Source: Apostichopus japonicus
Taxonomy: Eukaryota; Echinodermata; Holothuroidea; Aspidochirotida; Stichopodidae
DNA: 64,000 bases
Assembly: GCF_037975245.1 (NCBI RefSeq)
Contig: NC_092561.1
Span: forward strand, 17,615,001 to 17,679,000
Direction: 5' to 3'
In this document: positions 34,150 to 47,178 of the stretch, piece by piece
How the letters are laid out: each line of letters opens with the position of its first letter
Numbering within the stretch: the first letter of the stretch is position 1
Translations under genes and position numbers: made by a program
The notes under the pieces: model-generated
Told to the model about the DNA's origin: nothing
The model's input: only the letters and a program-made list of their open reading frames with translations
Database searches by the model: none

Positions 34150-34572
34150 CGAGGCCCGGACGGTCTGTAAGGCCTAACGACCTACCACACGACATAAAGA
34201 CTGCCAAATCTCTCGCCATATTTAAGAAAATTTTAAAAACACATCTTTTTAGTTTCTCTACTTGATTTTGCCACTTTTATATACTTGTGGTTTTATCTAG
34301 ACTGTTACTTTTGTATAACTCTTTTTTATGTGCTTATCCTTTGTTTTGTTTTTATAGGTTTTGGTCTGTTTTATAGTCTTCTCATGTTTTAAGATTTTTG
34401 TGTTCGTATTTTACATACTGTTTAATATTCCTTTATGTGTTTTCTAGACTTTTTATTCCTTTGATTTCTGTTTTTTTTTTTTTTTTGCTATTATTTTTAG
34501 GTTTTGTAAAGCGCCTAGAGGCCTTTTGGTATTTGGCGCTGTATTAAGCACTTATTTATTTATTATTTTTAT
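34150..34572 (+). mobile_element. 3' end of a second CR1/L2-like LINE
   Basis: An open frame from 34182 to the stop at 34263-34265 reads LPHDIKTAKSLAIFKK, then KTHLFSFS, the standard C-terminus of CR1/L2 reverse transcriptases. The upstream frame is broken. The 3' untranslated region is T-rich and ends with AAGCGCCTAGAGGCC, TTTGGCGCTGTATTAAGCA and an ATTT/ATT tail. 5'-truncated and inactive. Confidence 0.85.
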
Positions 34573-35792
34573 TATTGTTGCTGTGCTAAACTCATTGCTC
34601 AACTGTAACTGAAAATGTTGACGCTTAAGCTGACACAGATGGAAACTTAGGAGTCTGTAATGTCTTATATTAAGTTCTGAATAATGAAAAAGAAATTTAA
34701 ATAAATAAGAATAATTACATTTTGAGAAACTCTTTTCATATGACCATATATATACTACTAATGCACAGTAAATACCTTTTATATTATAAAGACAGTTAAA
34801 TGCCAGCTGATTGATTGAAGGTCACTAATTCTTGTCTCCCAGTTTTGGACAAACCTTTTAAGCTCTCAAGCACGCTCCAGTTAACTGAAACCACTTATTC
34901 CCAAAGCAATTAATAATGTCAATTTCTTACATTGGGCCATACTGCAGTACTACTCCTATGGTATAGCTTCATAGCTTCCAGTTAACCAAGGGTTTTATTA
35001 CAACTTGCTGCAATTACAGTAATTTATGGGGGATTACAAGGGGAACATAAAAAAAAGAAAAAGTAATAAAAAAAAAATTTTTAAAATGGATAATTAAAAA
35101 TTTGAAATATGATATTTGACGAAATGGTTGTGAATTTCAATATTTTTTAGTTTCCAGCTTGGGCGATTATTCTGAATATATATTATTGTATTACACTGAA
35201 TATACTGGATATTCTGTTCGCATCTGACAAAGAAGCAAAAATTAATTTTCACCACCATTGCGCGGTGCATTAAGTCAAGTTTGTAGAATTCTAGCAGTTT
35301 TTGGTCTCACTGCTCAATAAATGTGACCATTTCCTGGAGACAAATATTCTAAAAGTCACATTATTATGTTTAATATCATAATTTTCTTACAACAACAAAT
35401 TTAGGTCATTTGCAAAAATTATACATCTACTCTTTGTTTACAATCAAATATACTATAACATAAAATTTAGCATAGATATATCAACAAAACCATAAATTTA
35501 ACAAATTCATTATTTCACTGTTTTTTGGGGGCCTTTGAAATATCAACTCTGTTTTGGTAGTGAATTATATTAATGTCGGTAGTTCTGCACATTGGCAACA
35601 TTTGTCATTTTTCATTGGTATATTTTAATTCCTTAAAATTGTAGACAATTTTTTTGTCATTTCATTCTCAGTTAGTACGGCAGTTAATGTTCCTTGATTA
35701 ATTGAGAATATAAACAACAGCTGGTAGGTAATTTTCAACAAACTTGAAATGTAAACAAGAATATAATTATTCATGTGAACAGAACTTACCCA

Positions 35793-35805
35793 GTTGCCTA
35801 GCAAC
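35793..35805. promoter_or_regulatory. Perfect RFX X-box, 1-bp spacer
   Basis: GTTGCCTAGCAAC fits GTNRCC(N0-3)RGYAAC exactly and is a palindrome around the central T. RFX factors bind such sites in ciliated and neural cells. It lies in the presumed upstream region of CELF. Confidence 0.45.
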
Positions 35806-38059
35806 ATGTAACAGAGAAATGCACAAACAACGCTGTGACAAATACTGTGAGCAATAAAAATAAAATGTTATATAAACGGTATGAACTGTATAAACCGGTA
35901 AAAACGGTTAAAACCGGTGTGTACGGTCTAAACCGGGGAAATGGTATAAATGTGTACTAAAATGCAGTATAAATGTGTGCAGGCCTATTCAACGAATCCA
36001 CACAACTTTCTAAGCACAGAATAATTTGTTAACCTACTAGATAAAATGTTCTAGTTATCAAACAAGTTAGAGATAAGAGGTCGAGTCGAATTTAGCAAAA
36101 GGCTAAGTCATGTTATTTCTAGCAAAGTTTAAAAGTGATGAACCCTCACCTAGTTTTAATCTTGAAAAACAACTCCACACAATCAACTTAAGAGAGGCTC
36201 AAGTGTAGGAAAGGTAAAGGCATTTTGTAGTCTCTCTCTCTCCACCTACTAGTTAAAGGTAAGCCCCTCAAAGGTCTTCTGTAACCTTAATAGTAGACTA
36301 CAGATCCATGTGTATAGTAGTCAGCTGAAAGAAGGCCTCTCTAGTCAAGCAAAGCACTGAATGGCAGCTACTAGCCTACTACATACAGTATATATGTGAA
36401 ATAGAACTCTACTGTAGCTATAGCAAAGATAAAGGCCCCTAACCTACTGTAGTAAACCATAAAAGTCAATTCCACATACATGTGTTAAAGTGAAAGGTGG
36501 ACTATAGCACAGTAGGTTTAAACACCCACAAAACCAAGGTACTGTTGGTAGATTCATTCTGTATGTATCTAGTAAAGTTGCAAGTCTCTCACATATATAG
36601 ATCTAGAAATGTGACTAAATTAATTAGGTACAGACTCCAATAGTGCTTTTAAAGGGGTAGCCTAGTCTAGTATTTAGGTATGGACTTAACTGCATCAATG
36701 GTTAGTAAATATACATAGAGTAGTACCTTAGACTATCATAGATCAAGTACAGCTGAAAGGTAGAAATTACAGGTAGACTACTCTGGCAGTCACATGGACT
36801 TTAAATAAAAAACATGTCAAATGGTGTAATCTAGTCAAAAGTGGGCCAGTAAACAAATTTTACAGACCAGTCACATTAAGTTGTACAGTAAATAGAAGCT
36901 ATTGGCCAATTATTTTTGTGGGTAAACTGTACAGCATTCAATTGTCAAAAGGTGTATACATCTTAGATCCCTTGTTCCCTCTGCCAAATGTTCCTTTCCT
37001 AACCCTGCCACATCACTCTCCCCCCCCCTCGTTCATCAACCTCCTCCCTCCCTCCCCCTCCCGACTGGCAACCAGAAACAACATAAAGTTATAAATTGAT
37101 GTAAATCTGAGACATGCTAAGGAGAGACCAATTGCAAAACTTGCAGTCCCAGCAACGGTATAATTACATGCTCGTATCTGCAGGCCTATAAACAGGGTGC
37201 AGTTTTATTTTCTTTGGTGTTTTTTTTTTTCGTTTTCGTTTGATTCCTTTTCTTTCCTTTTTTTGGGCTCTCTTTAGAGCGCGAGATTCATTTTACTCCA
37301 TGCCCCGAACAAAAATAAACACCAGAGTTCTTTGGGGTCGTTGTGTGGGCGCAAAGGTTCCTCCTTAATCCCCCTTTGTTCTCCTAACAATGGACAACTT
37401 TCAAAAGGTGACGATAAGAATAGAAGTTGGGTCCAGGGTGGAGATTTCAGACAGAGAGACGCAACCATGCAGGGCAAAGCTAACAAATTACAATGCCTAC
37501 ATTAGGCAACCGCTTTTATTAGGCGACTATTAACTAAACACTAGGAGTCAAGTGCCTTTATTAGTAATTTGCTGTAATTTTCAAAGGCGGTATTTATATC
37601 ATATAATGTCTCTTTACATATACATGAATGTCACTAGGTCGAGAGCTGAAAAATTTAACAATCTTAGGTTTGTTTATAAGAGATATAGTCCAGATTAAAC
37701 TTTATGTTTGAAAGTAGAACATAGTTATACCGAGCAGTCCTGGTGGAATCTACGTTCGATGAATAAAATCAATAATAAGACAAAATTTTAAAAAAATTGT
37801 TCTCAGTGCACAACTATTACATCATTACACCCTGATTATTTCTAGTTTATATTTGGTAAATTGGTACAAAGAAAATGTCAATTTCCGAAAAGTTGTTATC
37901 AGGAAAACAATAGATAGATGCAAATTTGAATACCATGAATATGAATATGTTCCTCCTTCATCCTTTTCTAAAAAGGTGATTTTGAAACTTACCTCACGAA
38001 CAGTAAAAAGTAACTTCATATCAAGCATACAGTAGTACCCATACTGTAGAAGCCTATAG

Positions 38060-38135
38060 CAGGAAAGGGGGGTGGGGGAGGTGGGGAGGGTGGAGGGGGG
38101 ATGGGGGAGAGGGGACAAGTGGAGGTAAGGCAAGG
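38060..38135 (+). repeat. G-rich tract with quadruplex potential
   Basis: At least six runs of four or more G separated by one to three bases (GGGGGGTGGGGGAGGTGGGG and following). On the minus strand, the CELF sense strand, this is a C-rich tract. Confidence 0.8.
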
Positions 38136-40737
38136 GTTGATATAGGGAGAAGGAAAATTTGATTGCAGCTGTAGTATTAATGTAGAGCGTTGTTGGGATG
38201 TACTCATGTACAGTATGTCTTTTGAGGTAAAGTATACTTAGTTTTACTGTACATGATCAAACACACTTAAATATCACACTTTTAGCATACTGTATACTGT
38301 AGTTTTATCTTGTGAACAGTATTAAAAGCCAGTTAATGCAGTGAAAAGAATTCTGTTGTTGCTATGGAAAGTCATCTAGTTATCTAGAGAGCTAATTTAT
38401 TATATTTTAACATTTTTATAATTTATTATATTTTCATTCACTGCTTAACTACAATGCGTTTAGTGACTTAATCAAAATAAGAGATCCCCCCCTACCCGCA
38501 ACCTTCACAAGATCACATTTTTAATGAAACTGATATCTTTGTTTTTTATAATGATCCTTCAATATTATATTTAGAGAGATTTAATTTATTTTTTATTTTT
38601 TTCATTTTCTTCAGGATACAGACTGGTAGACAACTTAACGTACAAAAGCTGGAAAGAGAATTGATAGCAGATTGAATATCCATCAAAGGTCAACTCTGCA
38701 TAAAGTATTGAAAAACACCCACAGCCCGCCTGTGATCTTAGGACAGATTTCCACCTGGTTCACTGCATATATAAATATATATCTAATACACTGCAACTTA
38801 TCATTGAGAACTGTATAGCATTGTACGCTGATAAATATTATACATAACATGTCTCCAAATCATTCTCCAACATGTGAAACTCATGTACACAGTGACAACC
38901 ACTGAACCATGGCTATCTGAGCAGATAGATGGATGTACACACATATAGTTCACGATGAATCTGTACGGATCCTCGGCGACCATGTACAAAGCACGGGTCC
39001 ACATCCAGTTCAGTGGAATTTGAGCAGGACATTGCGCCGTTTCGAAATTTTTCAATTTTTCTAATCTACTGTTCGTTATATCATACTCATATCTAAAACA
39101 TCATCTTACATTTATTTATGTAACAATATCTTGCTAGAAATACAATGTCAGTTTTATAATCAAATGACTACACCCTAATTCATTATAGAGCTCTTTATTA
39201 GTCTTCACCATGTGAAGTCCAATGGGTGAATTACTATTCTTGAAATCCAATATTTTGATGACCGGTCACTCTTATTCAAGGTACCATATAGTGTTGATTA
39301 TACAGTATATATTGGAAAACTCAAAAACATTTCCACAACCGCTTAAGATTATTAGAAATGAACTTTAGTTAAACTGTGGAAGGTGAAGACACGTTGCTAT
39401 ACATGGGACTATTAATACCATCACAAAAATTCATCATTGACCTATTTCAAACTGATGCACATAAAACTAGATATCATATTCTATCATTCGTTTATGATAT
39501 CCATCCCTGGAACAAGTGTAAGGAGAGACCCAACACAGTTCCTGGTATTTGGTTCACCTCGTGAAGCAGCTTTCGTAGCTAATTATAAACCGAATCAACA
39601 TACAAATTTAATCAAGATATCAATTAGCATTGATCAAAGTTAAAGGCACCCGCTTGGTTTCATTCACGAAACTGCATGTGATGTCATTGTCCGCACATAG
39701 AGTATTGTACATTACAGAAAATATAAAAAATTGAATGGACAAATAAAGAATAATATTAACAATTATAGCGCATTTCTAGACTCAATGATGCAATACTTGG
39801 ACTTAATCAAGTCTTCAGCCTTGCATTACTGTGTAGGCTCAATGATGCTATACTTAGACTTGATCCAAGTCTTTTTCTTAGTTACTTGGGGACATTGCTC
39901 AGGACAGTCATTTCAACCAGAGAGACTATAGACTATGGTTTCCTCCCGCCCCCCCCCCTCCCCCCACACATTTAAAGGAGATCTATAGAAACCCATCATA
40001 TTTGGCTTATATTTTTTTTCTTCAAACTTTAAAAATGAAACTTTGCATTAAAGGGTTTCATGATTATCATTTTTTAATCTCTCAAACGAGAAGGCGATAC
40101 AAGCACTTTTGTAACCTGATAACATTCTATTTGCATATTTCTCTCTTTCAACGAGGAAGAGAAATACAACATCAAAGATCAATTCAATATTTAACTGCCC
40201 TACAAATGCATACTGTAAGGCCAAATTAATAAACAACTAGTCGATCGATGAGGACAATAATATATTACCAGCAACATCCTTGTGGTCTTATATACTGTAA
40301 TCAGCCCCTTAGTACTCGCCCATACTGTACACAGCTAGATGGCACAGGTCTACAACGTTAGTCAGCCTACTGTATCTTGACGAATCGCAAACACACTTTG
40401 GAACAAAGAACGTTGACAATCAGATAAACAAATTAGATAATTATGGAGCTGTATACACTGGAAATTAATTTGCTGGAGATTCCCAGGCTGATATTTTCAG
40501 AACAAATCCCTTGAGTTCAGATCACAGGTTAGTTCTAAACTTGACTTACATTTACTAACAGCTTACTAATTGTACACACACACATTGTCACTATGAATAC
40601 TCTAGAATAATATGGGCTGATTGCTATGCGTACATATACAGTATCAGGTGTATATCTACTGAAGAAGATTTTAACCTTAGAACCAAAGATTCCACACTGT
40701 AACGGTTATCCAAACTTTATTTGTGAACCGTCTCCAT

Positions 40738-41125
40738 GGTTCACTACCATTCTCCAACCATCTCCCTCGCCTTTCCAACCACCCCCTTACTCTCCATCCA
40801 TCCTTCCCTCTCGATTCCAACAATCTCTCCTCTCCAACCATTCCCCCTCATCTCCTCTCCAACCATCTCCCTCTCCTCTCCTCTCCAACCATCTCCCTCT
40901 CCTCTCCAACCATCTCCCCCTCCTCTCCAACCATCTCTCCCTCCTCTCCAACCATCCTTCCCTCTTGTTTCCAACAATCTCTCCTTTCCAACCATCTCCC
41001 TCTCCTTTCCAACCATCTCCCTCTCCTTTCCAACCATCTCTCCCTCCTCTCCAACCATCCTTCCCTCTTGTTTCCAACAATCTCTCCTTTCCAACCATCT
41101 CCCTCTCCTTTCCAACCATCCCCAC
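40738..41125 (+). repeat. Pyrimidine tandem array, CCAACCATCTCCCTCTCCT-type
   Basis: About twenty units of 18-19 bp, with a higher-order segment containing CTTGTTTCCAACAATCTCTC repeated at about 40963 and 41065. All three plus frames and three minus frames are long and Ser/Pro- or Arg/Glu-rich, which is a composition effect. Confidence 0.9.
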
Positions 41126-44100
41126 TGTGGATTATTTTGCAGGAAAACAGTGACCTTCAGGAAACTTACCACATGTGGGAAAGAAAGCTCCGTAATTTAC
41201 TTTAAAAAAAGTTATTAACGAATCATATCAACCAACTTCAAAACAGTTTTGGGTTTAGAATTAGGTTTTTAAGTTACATAGATAATCTTCCTCTCTTCAA
41301 AATTGGTTATTCTGTTAACAACTGACTTTCTGTGTTAACCAAAATATATTGCAAATATATATATTACACTGAAAATCAAAACGAACAATCTGTCCCTAAA
41401 ATATTAATGTCACGTTTAAAGACTCTTTGTAAATATTATGCTGCAGCTGTATTTTAGCAATTTTTTTCAAAATTCCTTGTCTGTAAATCCAAACCTTGTT
41501 TAGTTTATACCAGACTATGATGCATAGTTGTTATAGAAATTACACATTCCATAAATAAACAATGTAAACAAATAATAAAATTTATTCACTTTAAAAATTC
41601 AATGATCACTTTCCTTTATGGGTGTTCATAACTAATGTGCAATGTCAGTAATATTAATTTCATAATTTGGAATGTATTCATATTAATAAAAGTATACTTC
41701 TTGCCCCAAAGGCATGTAGTCTGAGTTGCTACTTTCTGTACAGTAGTCTAGCGTTTGTACCAGATTTCCCCCCATTGAAATGTGGTGGGGACAAAATTTT
41801 AATGTTTATAGTGTTTGTTGCAAATACTATGTATCCCACGTTACACAGCTTTTCACACTAAGTTTTAGGAGTTAATATGCAGTCCTAAATGAAGTTAAAA
41901 AAAAGATTAAAAAAAGATTATATGATATTTCTGAAAGGGTCAGCATATATAGTGATGTGTACGTATACATGTACTGTATGCACTTCTTAATTTTCGGTAT
42001 TGTAAAAACATCAATAATTTTTAAAGTCACAAATCCTAGCGATCCTAATTAATTGATACCTACGGTAATTAACCCTGGTCGTGACATTAGCCATGTACTG
42101 GGAAGCACATACAGTACTTGTTGTATACATGTTTAGTTCTGTTCAATGTAGTTAACCCTATGTTAACAATGATCAGCTTCAGCAGAAGGGCAGAGATGAT
42201 GGCAGGGAGAGGGCGGGGAGAGGGTGGGGGAGGGGTTGCCATTTCAATCACCCCAAGGACTACTGGAGCAATACCATTAGCTCTCAATAATTCTGAATAT
42301 TTTCACCTCCTATTAACCTCAAAGACAGTTTAATAAATAAGAAAAACAAATGAAATATTAAGCTTGATCAGAGGAATTAGTAAGTCGGGCATATTACAGC
42401 CTCTTTGAAGTGAAGGCATTCCACTAAGGAATGCATGAGATAACTTTTTACTGATATAAATCTACAGATGTATATTTAAGCCCACCAAAGTTTTGCTTTA
42501 AACCTCCACTAGTTAATGAAATTTTAAAATGCAACATTTAATGCTCATTAAAAATGTATGAACATTGTATTATTGTTGCAAAGAAAACAAATGAAGAAAT
42601 TAACTGCTCCAGCCGAGTAATCTAATCATAAAATTCCTGAAATATATTTGACCTCTCGCTAACACCCTTTGTGGTTAAGTCGTCTCAATTGATTTCTGTT
42701 TTTTCGGAAGCTTTCTTTGCTGTACGGCCGATCCTCGTAAAAATTTATTCTGTCAAACATCTCCACCAATTATCACCGACAATAGAATGAATAAACACTA
42801 AACAGTGGCAAAGCAAATTAACAAACACAATAAAAGCCCATAGCTCGGTTACACTTTATGTCTTGTAGCCGATTACCTGGAGATGCTTAAACACGTCAAA
42901 ATCAGTCCGGAAAAATATAAGATTGGATTTAAACCGATTCACAGAATTTATCCAAGAGTAGAAATGGAGGAACCAGTAACACCATATGTACAGTGTCATT
43001 TTTCCAATCATCACCAAAAAAACAAAAAAAAAACCAAATAAAGATTGTGTACTCACCCAAAGGAAACTACAAGATTTATTTTTTCCACTCAATTTTATCT
43101 CTGTTTTCCAATAAATATAGATTATACACGGATGATGGTAAATATGATTCCCAGCTTAATTCCTCGACTAATTTTAAGGAGATTATTTCACAAGGAGAGA
43201 CGAAAAAGAAATTCCTGACTGTATCTGCTTGAACAGGCTAAGAGGCAACAAGCATCCACAATGCTGAGCGCTGCTGGTTTTAGACTGAGATGTAGCACGT
43301 GTGGCCTGACAGAAATCTAACAATGAAGTGACTTGAAGCTGCACACAGTGTGATGACTAGCAAAGACCAACCAAAAGAAGCCAATTCTTCACAGTAACCA
43401 AACAACACACACCACTCGCACACACACTGCAGAAGACACACCAGCATGCTAACAAGCACACAATATTGTACAGTTAAGTACTATGACATTTCTGAATGGT
43501 GAAATCTGTATACTGCACACTACATCTATATATATTGGACTGTTCCATTCAGGCAGCAGGTGACAAAAACTTCATTCCCCCCATTAGCAGCATCTGTTCA
43601 GAATTTAGGCTTTTATCTGTTTGGAGAGTAAACAATTTCCTGTTAGCTCAGCATGTTTTAATTAATGCACAAAGGTGTGTGTTTATGTGGGGTGGGGGGG
43701 GGGGTGTTGAGGACAAGTCGACAGACATTAAACACACTAAGACCAGACAAATTAGAAGTGTAGATATAAGCATAAACATGTTTTACTCTTTTTTTTCCTT
43801 TGATACCATCCATGTTGGAGCAGAAATTTTGACACGGCGTTAAAAAAAAAAACTTTTACAAGAGGTTAACAAAAGAGAGCAATACAATGGAAATGGGATC
43901 CTTATGGTAGCTCTAGCCCTCTTGTTCCATTGTTGGCTGCAAATACAATAAATGGCAATATTGATTTAACTTCCCGCCATAACAAATTCAATGCTTTGTC
44001 TGGTAGACAAGAGGCATTTGAGAAAATGATGTTGCCTACCCAAATACATCTGTAGGAGCTGGGTGGCATGGTTGGCTGTGTAATTCTATGCAGGTCTGGA

Positions 44101-44164
44101 AATGTATGTGTGGGAGGCAGAAGGGGATCACCTGGCCCTGTTAGTGTGCATGCACTACCACATA
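41126..44164. other. Non-coding stretch
   Basis: AT-rich with no supported exon. A G-run lies at 43690. At 43996-44010 the palindrome TTGTCTGGTAGACAA has the shape of a double Smad-binding element. A purine-rich run lies at 42200. Confidence 0.45.
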
Positions 44165-44345
44165 TCAGATGTAGAGGTGGGTAGGGAGGAGGGTGGGGAG
44201 GTTGAGGAGGGTAGGGAGAGTGGGGAGGGTGGGGAGGATGGGGAAGATGAGGAGGGTGGGGAAGATGATGGTGGGGAGGATGGGTGGGTAGGGTGAGAAG
44301 GGTGGGGAGGGTAGGGAGGAGGGTGGGGAAGAGGACCGGTGGAGG
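44165..44345 (+). repeat. GGGGAGGATGG-type purine repeat
   Basis: Nine- to twelve-base units (GGTGGGGAGG, GATGGGGAAG) over 180 bp. Quadruplex-capable. The long reverse-strand Pro-rich frame across it is an artefact. Confidence 0.85.
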
Positions 44346-46810
44346 GCGGATCAAGGCTCGAAATTTATTCTGAAATATTTGGATGCTAAAACGATCATTG
44401 AGGTGAAGTTCTTGCCCCACCCAAATCAATAGTCCCTTATACATTTACAACTTGGCAAGCACTGTCAGCCCAGAATTCCATGCATAACATCAACATTGAG
44501 GACCAGCTATGATTTTATATTGAGGCTATAGCCTAACGCTAGTTATATATTCCGTAAGGTACTTGCGCTGGCAGTGGTGGGGGGTATTTGAATTCACACA
44601 ACTGCTACTCTAAATTAATTCTGTATCATTATTTCTAATGTCATAGTACTGGGGAAATATCATCACTGCACTATATATCATTTAACGCTAGTAACATTGT
44701 GGTCGTGTGCATTGACGATAATACTAGCATACCAATTGGTAGTTTGGTTACATACCTGGTCATGGTATACATAGTAGTAGGCTAGGCTCATGCTGTAGAT
44801 GTGATGTCATGCATGGGATTCCGGGCATACAAGGCATGCCTTAACAAATCATTCAGTTTTATTTAATTTCAAAAAGTTTCAAATTGGTTGCCTTTTTTTA
44901 TATCGTGGGCGGGGTGGGGGGGGGCGGGGAGGTTGTTCAATTATTAAAATGGGAAATGCAGGACTACTGTATCAGTCAGCTGGTGAATTGCCTTGCTTTG
45001 AGATTGTCACTACTATCCAACACTCAAGAATTTTCAAAAAAAAAGAACTATACCAACTGGAGTAAATGATTTAAAAGAAATAAAATTTAAAAAAAAAAGA
45101 CATTTACGATCTCTGTCATATTAAAGCTCTCGAAAAAAAAAAAAAACTTTGATTAAATAGAAGCTTAGCAAAATGAGGCGCCCCCTGCGATAGCGACTGC
45201 TCCTCAATTACAAGGATACCGATCTTACAGTAGTTTAATCTTTCTCTGTTTCAAGTCAATTTCTCATCTTTCAAATGTTTCAGCAAATTCATTTTCCAAA
45301 GTGACAAACGTTCATCTGGAGCTAAAAGACGAATAAAAAAATATCACACCAAGAGGACAAAGAAGCCCTACGACCCATCGTCTATGATGCAGCTTTGTCG
45401 CCATTATCGTATCGCCGACTCCGAAGGACAGCTGAGGCCAGAGAATCGCTCGTAATGACTAGCGTAAATCGATCAAGTGCGGAGAGTTCGCAAGGCTTTA
45501 AGAAGAATGTCTCCCCCACGAAGAGAAAGAACAAAGTCGTGCTCCTTACGAGACATGGCAATTGTTTTTTTTGGAAGGGTCATCCTCTCTAAAGGCTGCA
45601 ACGACAGTGATTTTTACCCAATGCTGAAAGTTTCCAACAGTGTATGGTTTGTATTTAACCTGCAAACTGTAGTAAAATCCTGCTCTGGACTAAATATTCC
45701 AAGCACTTGGGAGATGGTTGAAAGTCAACAATTAAATATAATTATCATTCATGGGGAAATAATTCACAGACCGTGTAATTGTGTAAACTTAAATTGTTTT
45801 AATAATCACTCCAGTATTTTCCAGAGTATATACAGTATAATCCCAAGCTCAATACAGAATTACTCTTTGTCTTTAATATTAATTTATGCATGAATCTCCT
45901 AATATGGACAAAGTTGCTTTTATCTAGAATTAGTTTCATTTTCGTCTCATCATATCTCCAGTATTATTTATGACAATTGATGATTAATGTGTTTTTGTGC
46001 CATTGTATCAATTTGATTTGATATTAGGCCAAAGTGTAAGTTTACAATACACTTAAATGATCAAACAATGGGATGGGTGTTAATTATTCAAGCCTGTTTG
46101 ATCCTCCCGCACACTGAAAATACAAATAATCCAAACAGCTAAAAATGTTGATGATCGATATAAACTGTCGACTGGCCCTAATGTACATACATACTGTAGG
46201 TATACGACATACATACGTGTGATTTGGCGAATAGGGCTCGGAACCTCAAACGAACGAGTTGATGAGAATTCACAAAAGTATTGAAATATTCCCAACTGGT
46301 GAATCAAACTAAAACTGAAACCTAAATAGCATCCTGCACTTTATAAAAACTTACAGCAACAACAATTTTTATCTTCAATTTCTTTCTTTCTTTTCAATCT
46401 ATTTCACAATCAGCCGTTTCTTTGCCAAGATACCATCCTAGAAAAGGGTAACCTTTCTCTCTCCCCAAATGCCTTTGGGAACGAAACGGGCCAGCGAGAT
46501 CCGTATTCAATGGTTGCATTCTTCTAGCTCAGCGTACTCCATTTTCACTCTCTTTCAAATCATACCGTTGCCAGGGGCAACCATTGATTACCTGACAAAA
46601 AGGTTACTTCCAGGCACATCAATGCTTTGATTTTTTGCCTTTACAATGAATTTCCAACGATGTTTAGTTTTCATTCCTTTCTCCAATGGCAGGGGCAGAG
46701 TATTACTGTAGATTGTATGCAGCTACCATAAAGAGGATCCCTCTACAAGGTTTGTTCTCACATCTCACTTTCATGAACGAAATAACAGGGCAGTCAATAG
46801 GTATCCTACA
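44346..46810. other. Non-coding stretch with an X-box
   Basis: A G-run at about 44908 and A-runs near 45090-45140. The 45300-45600 segment is richer in G+C and open in two frames without a recognisable domain. The 46400-46700 segment is of balanced composition and holds the X-box at 46567; it could be an enhancer. Confidence 0.4.
46567..46581. promoter_or_regulatory. Perfect RFX X-box, 3-bp spacer
   Basis: GTTGCCAGGGGCAAC has perfect half-sites GTTGCC and GGCAAC. Together with 35793-35805 it is the best regulatory motif match in the window. Confidence 0.45.
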
Positions 46811-47178
46811 TTAAAGGGTGTGAAGACTCGCGCAAAAAGCAACGTCTAATGCCGGTAATTTGACCTAGTTTCGAATGAGGTGTAACAGAAGTGTTAAACA
46901 CCACCATCGATCCCACAAAATACACACACAGCTTGCTACCGTCGGTAATTAGACACTAGTGTACAGTCAGTAAATACAGCTGCGGTCAATACCCACAGCA
47001 CAGTCTACAAACGATACAGCGATGGACATCTCAGGTCCAGCTAAAGATAACAAGGTATCACGTTTCATTACTGTCTGCATTTTGTAGCGACACAAACGAA
47101 ATGTCACTTGCAAGCCACAGAGAGTTAACTTTTTCAGATGGCCACACGCGGTTTGGGGCGAGTCTTTAATGCCTTTAA
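46811..47178 (+). mobile_element. MITE-2 copy (TTAA-flanked) with matching empty site
   Basis: A 360-bp body between TTAA at 46811-46814 and 47175-47178, with ends AGGGTGTGAAGACTCGC and (reverse complement) AGGCATTAAAGACTCGC. The neighbouring duplicate at 47334-47337 has a single TTAA with the same outer flanks and no element. Confidence 0.92.

Larger units (their letters stand above)
34573..40737. other. Non-coding stretch with X-box and G-rich tract
   Basis: AT-rich, no exon supported. It contains AAACCGG-type repeats near 35885-35935, an X-box at 35793, an X-box-like GTTGCTATGGAAAG at 38358-38371, and the G-rich tract at 38060. Minus-strand donor-like sites at 35788 and 37990 have no partner acceptor that I could support. 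Confidence 0.45.

Noticed and set aside
35788-35807. Minus-strand splice donor GG|GTAAGT beside the X-box
   Set aside because: No partner acceptor or coding sense; likely chance.
40626-41218. Several 140-175-codon frames on both strands
   Set aside because: All follow from the CCAACCATCTCC tandem array; every frame is open, which real genes do not show.
43902-44444. 180-codon Pro/His-rich frame on the minus strand
   Set aside because: The middle third is the GGGGAGG repeat; the ends match nothing known.
45300-45893. Possible G+C-richer exon region
   Set aside because: Two overlapping open frames of basic composition, no domain, no paired splice sites.
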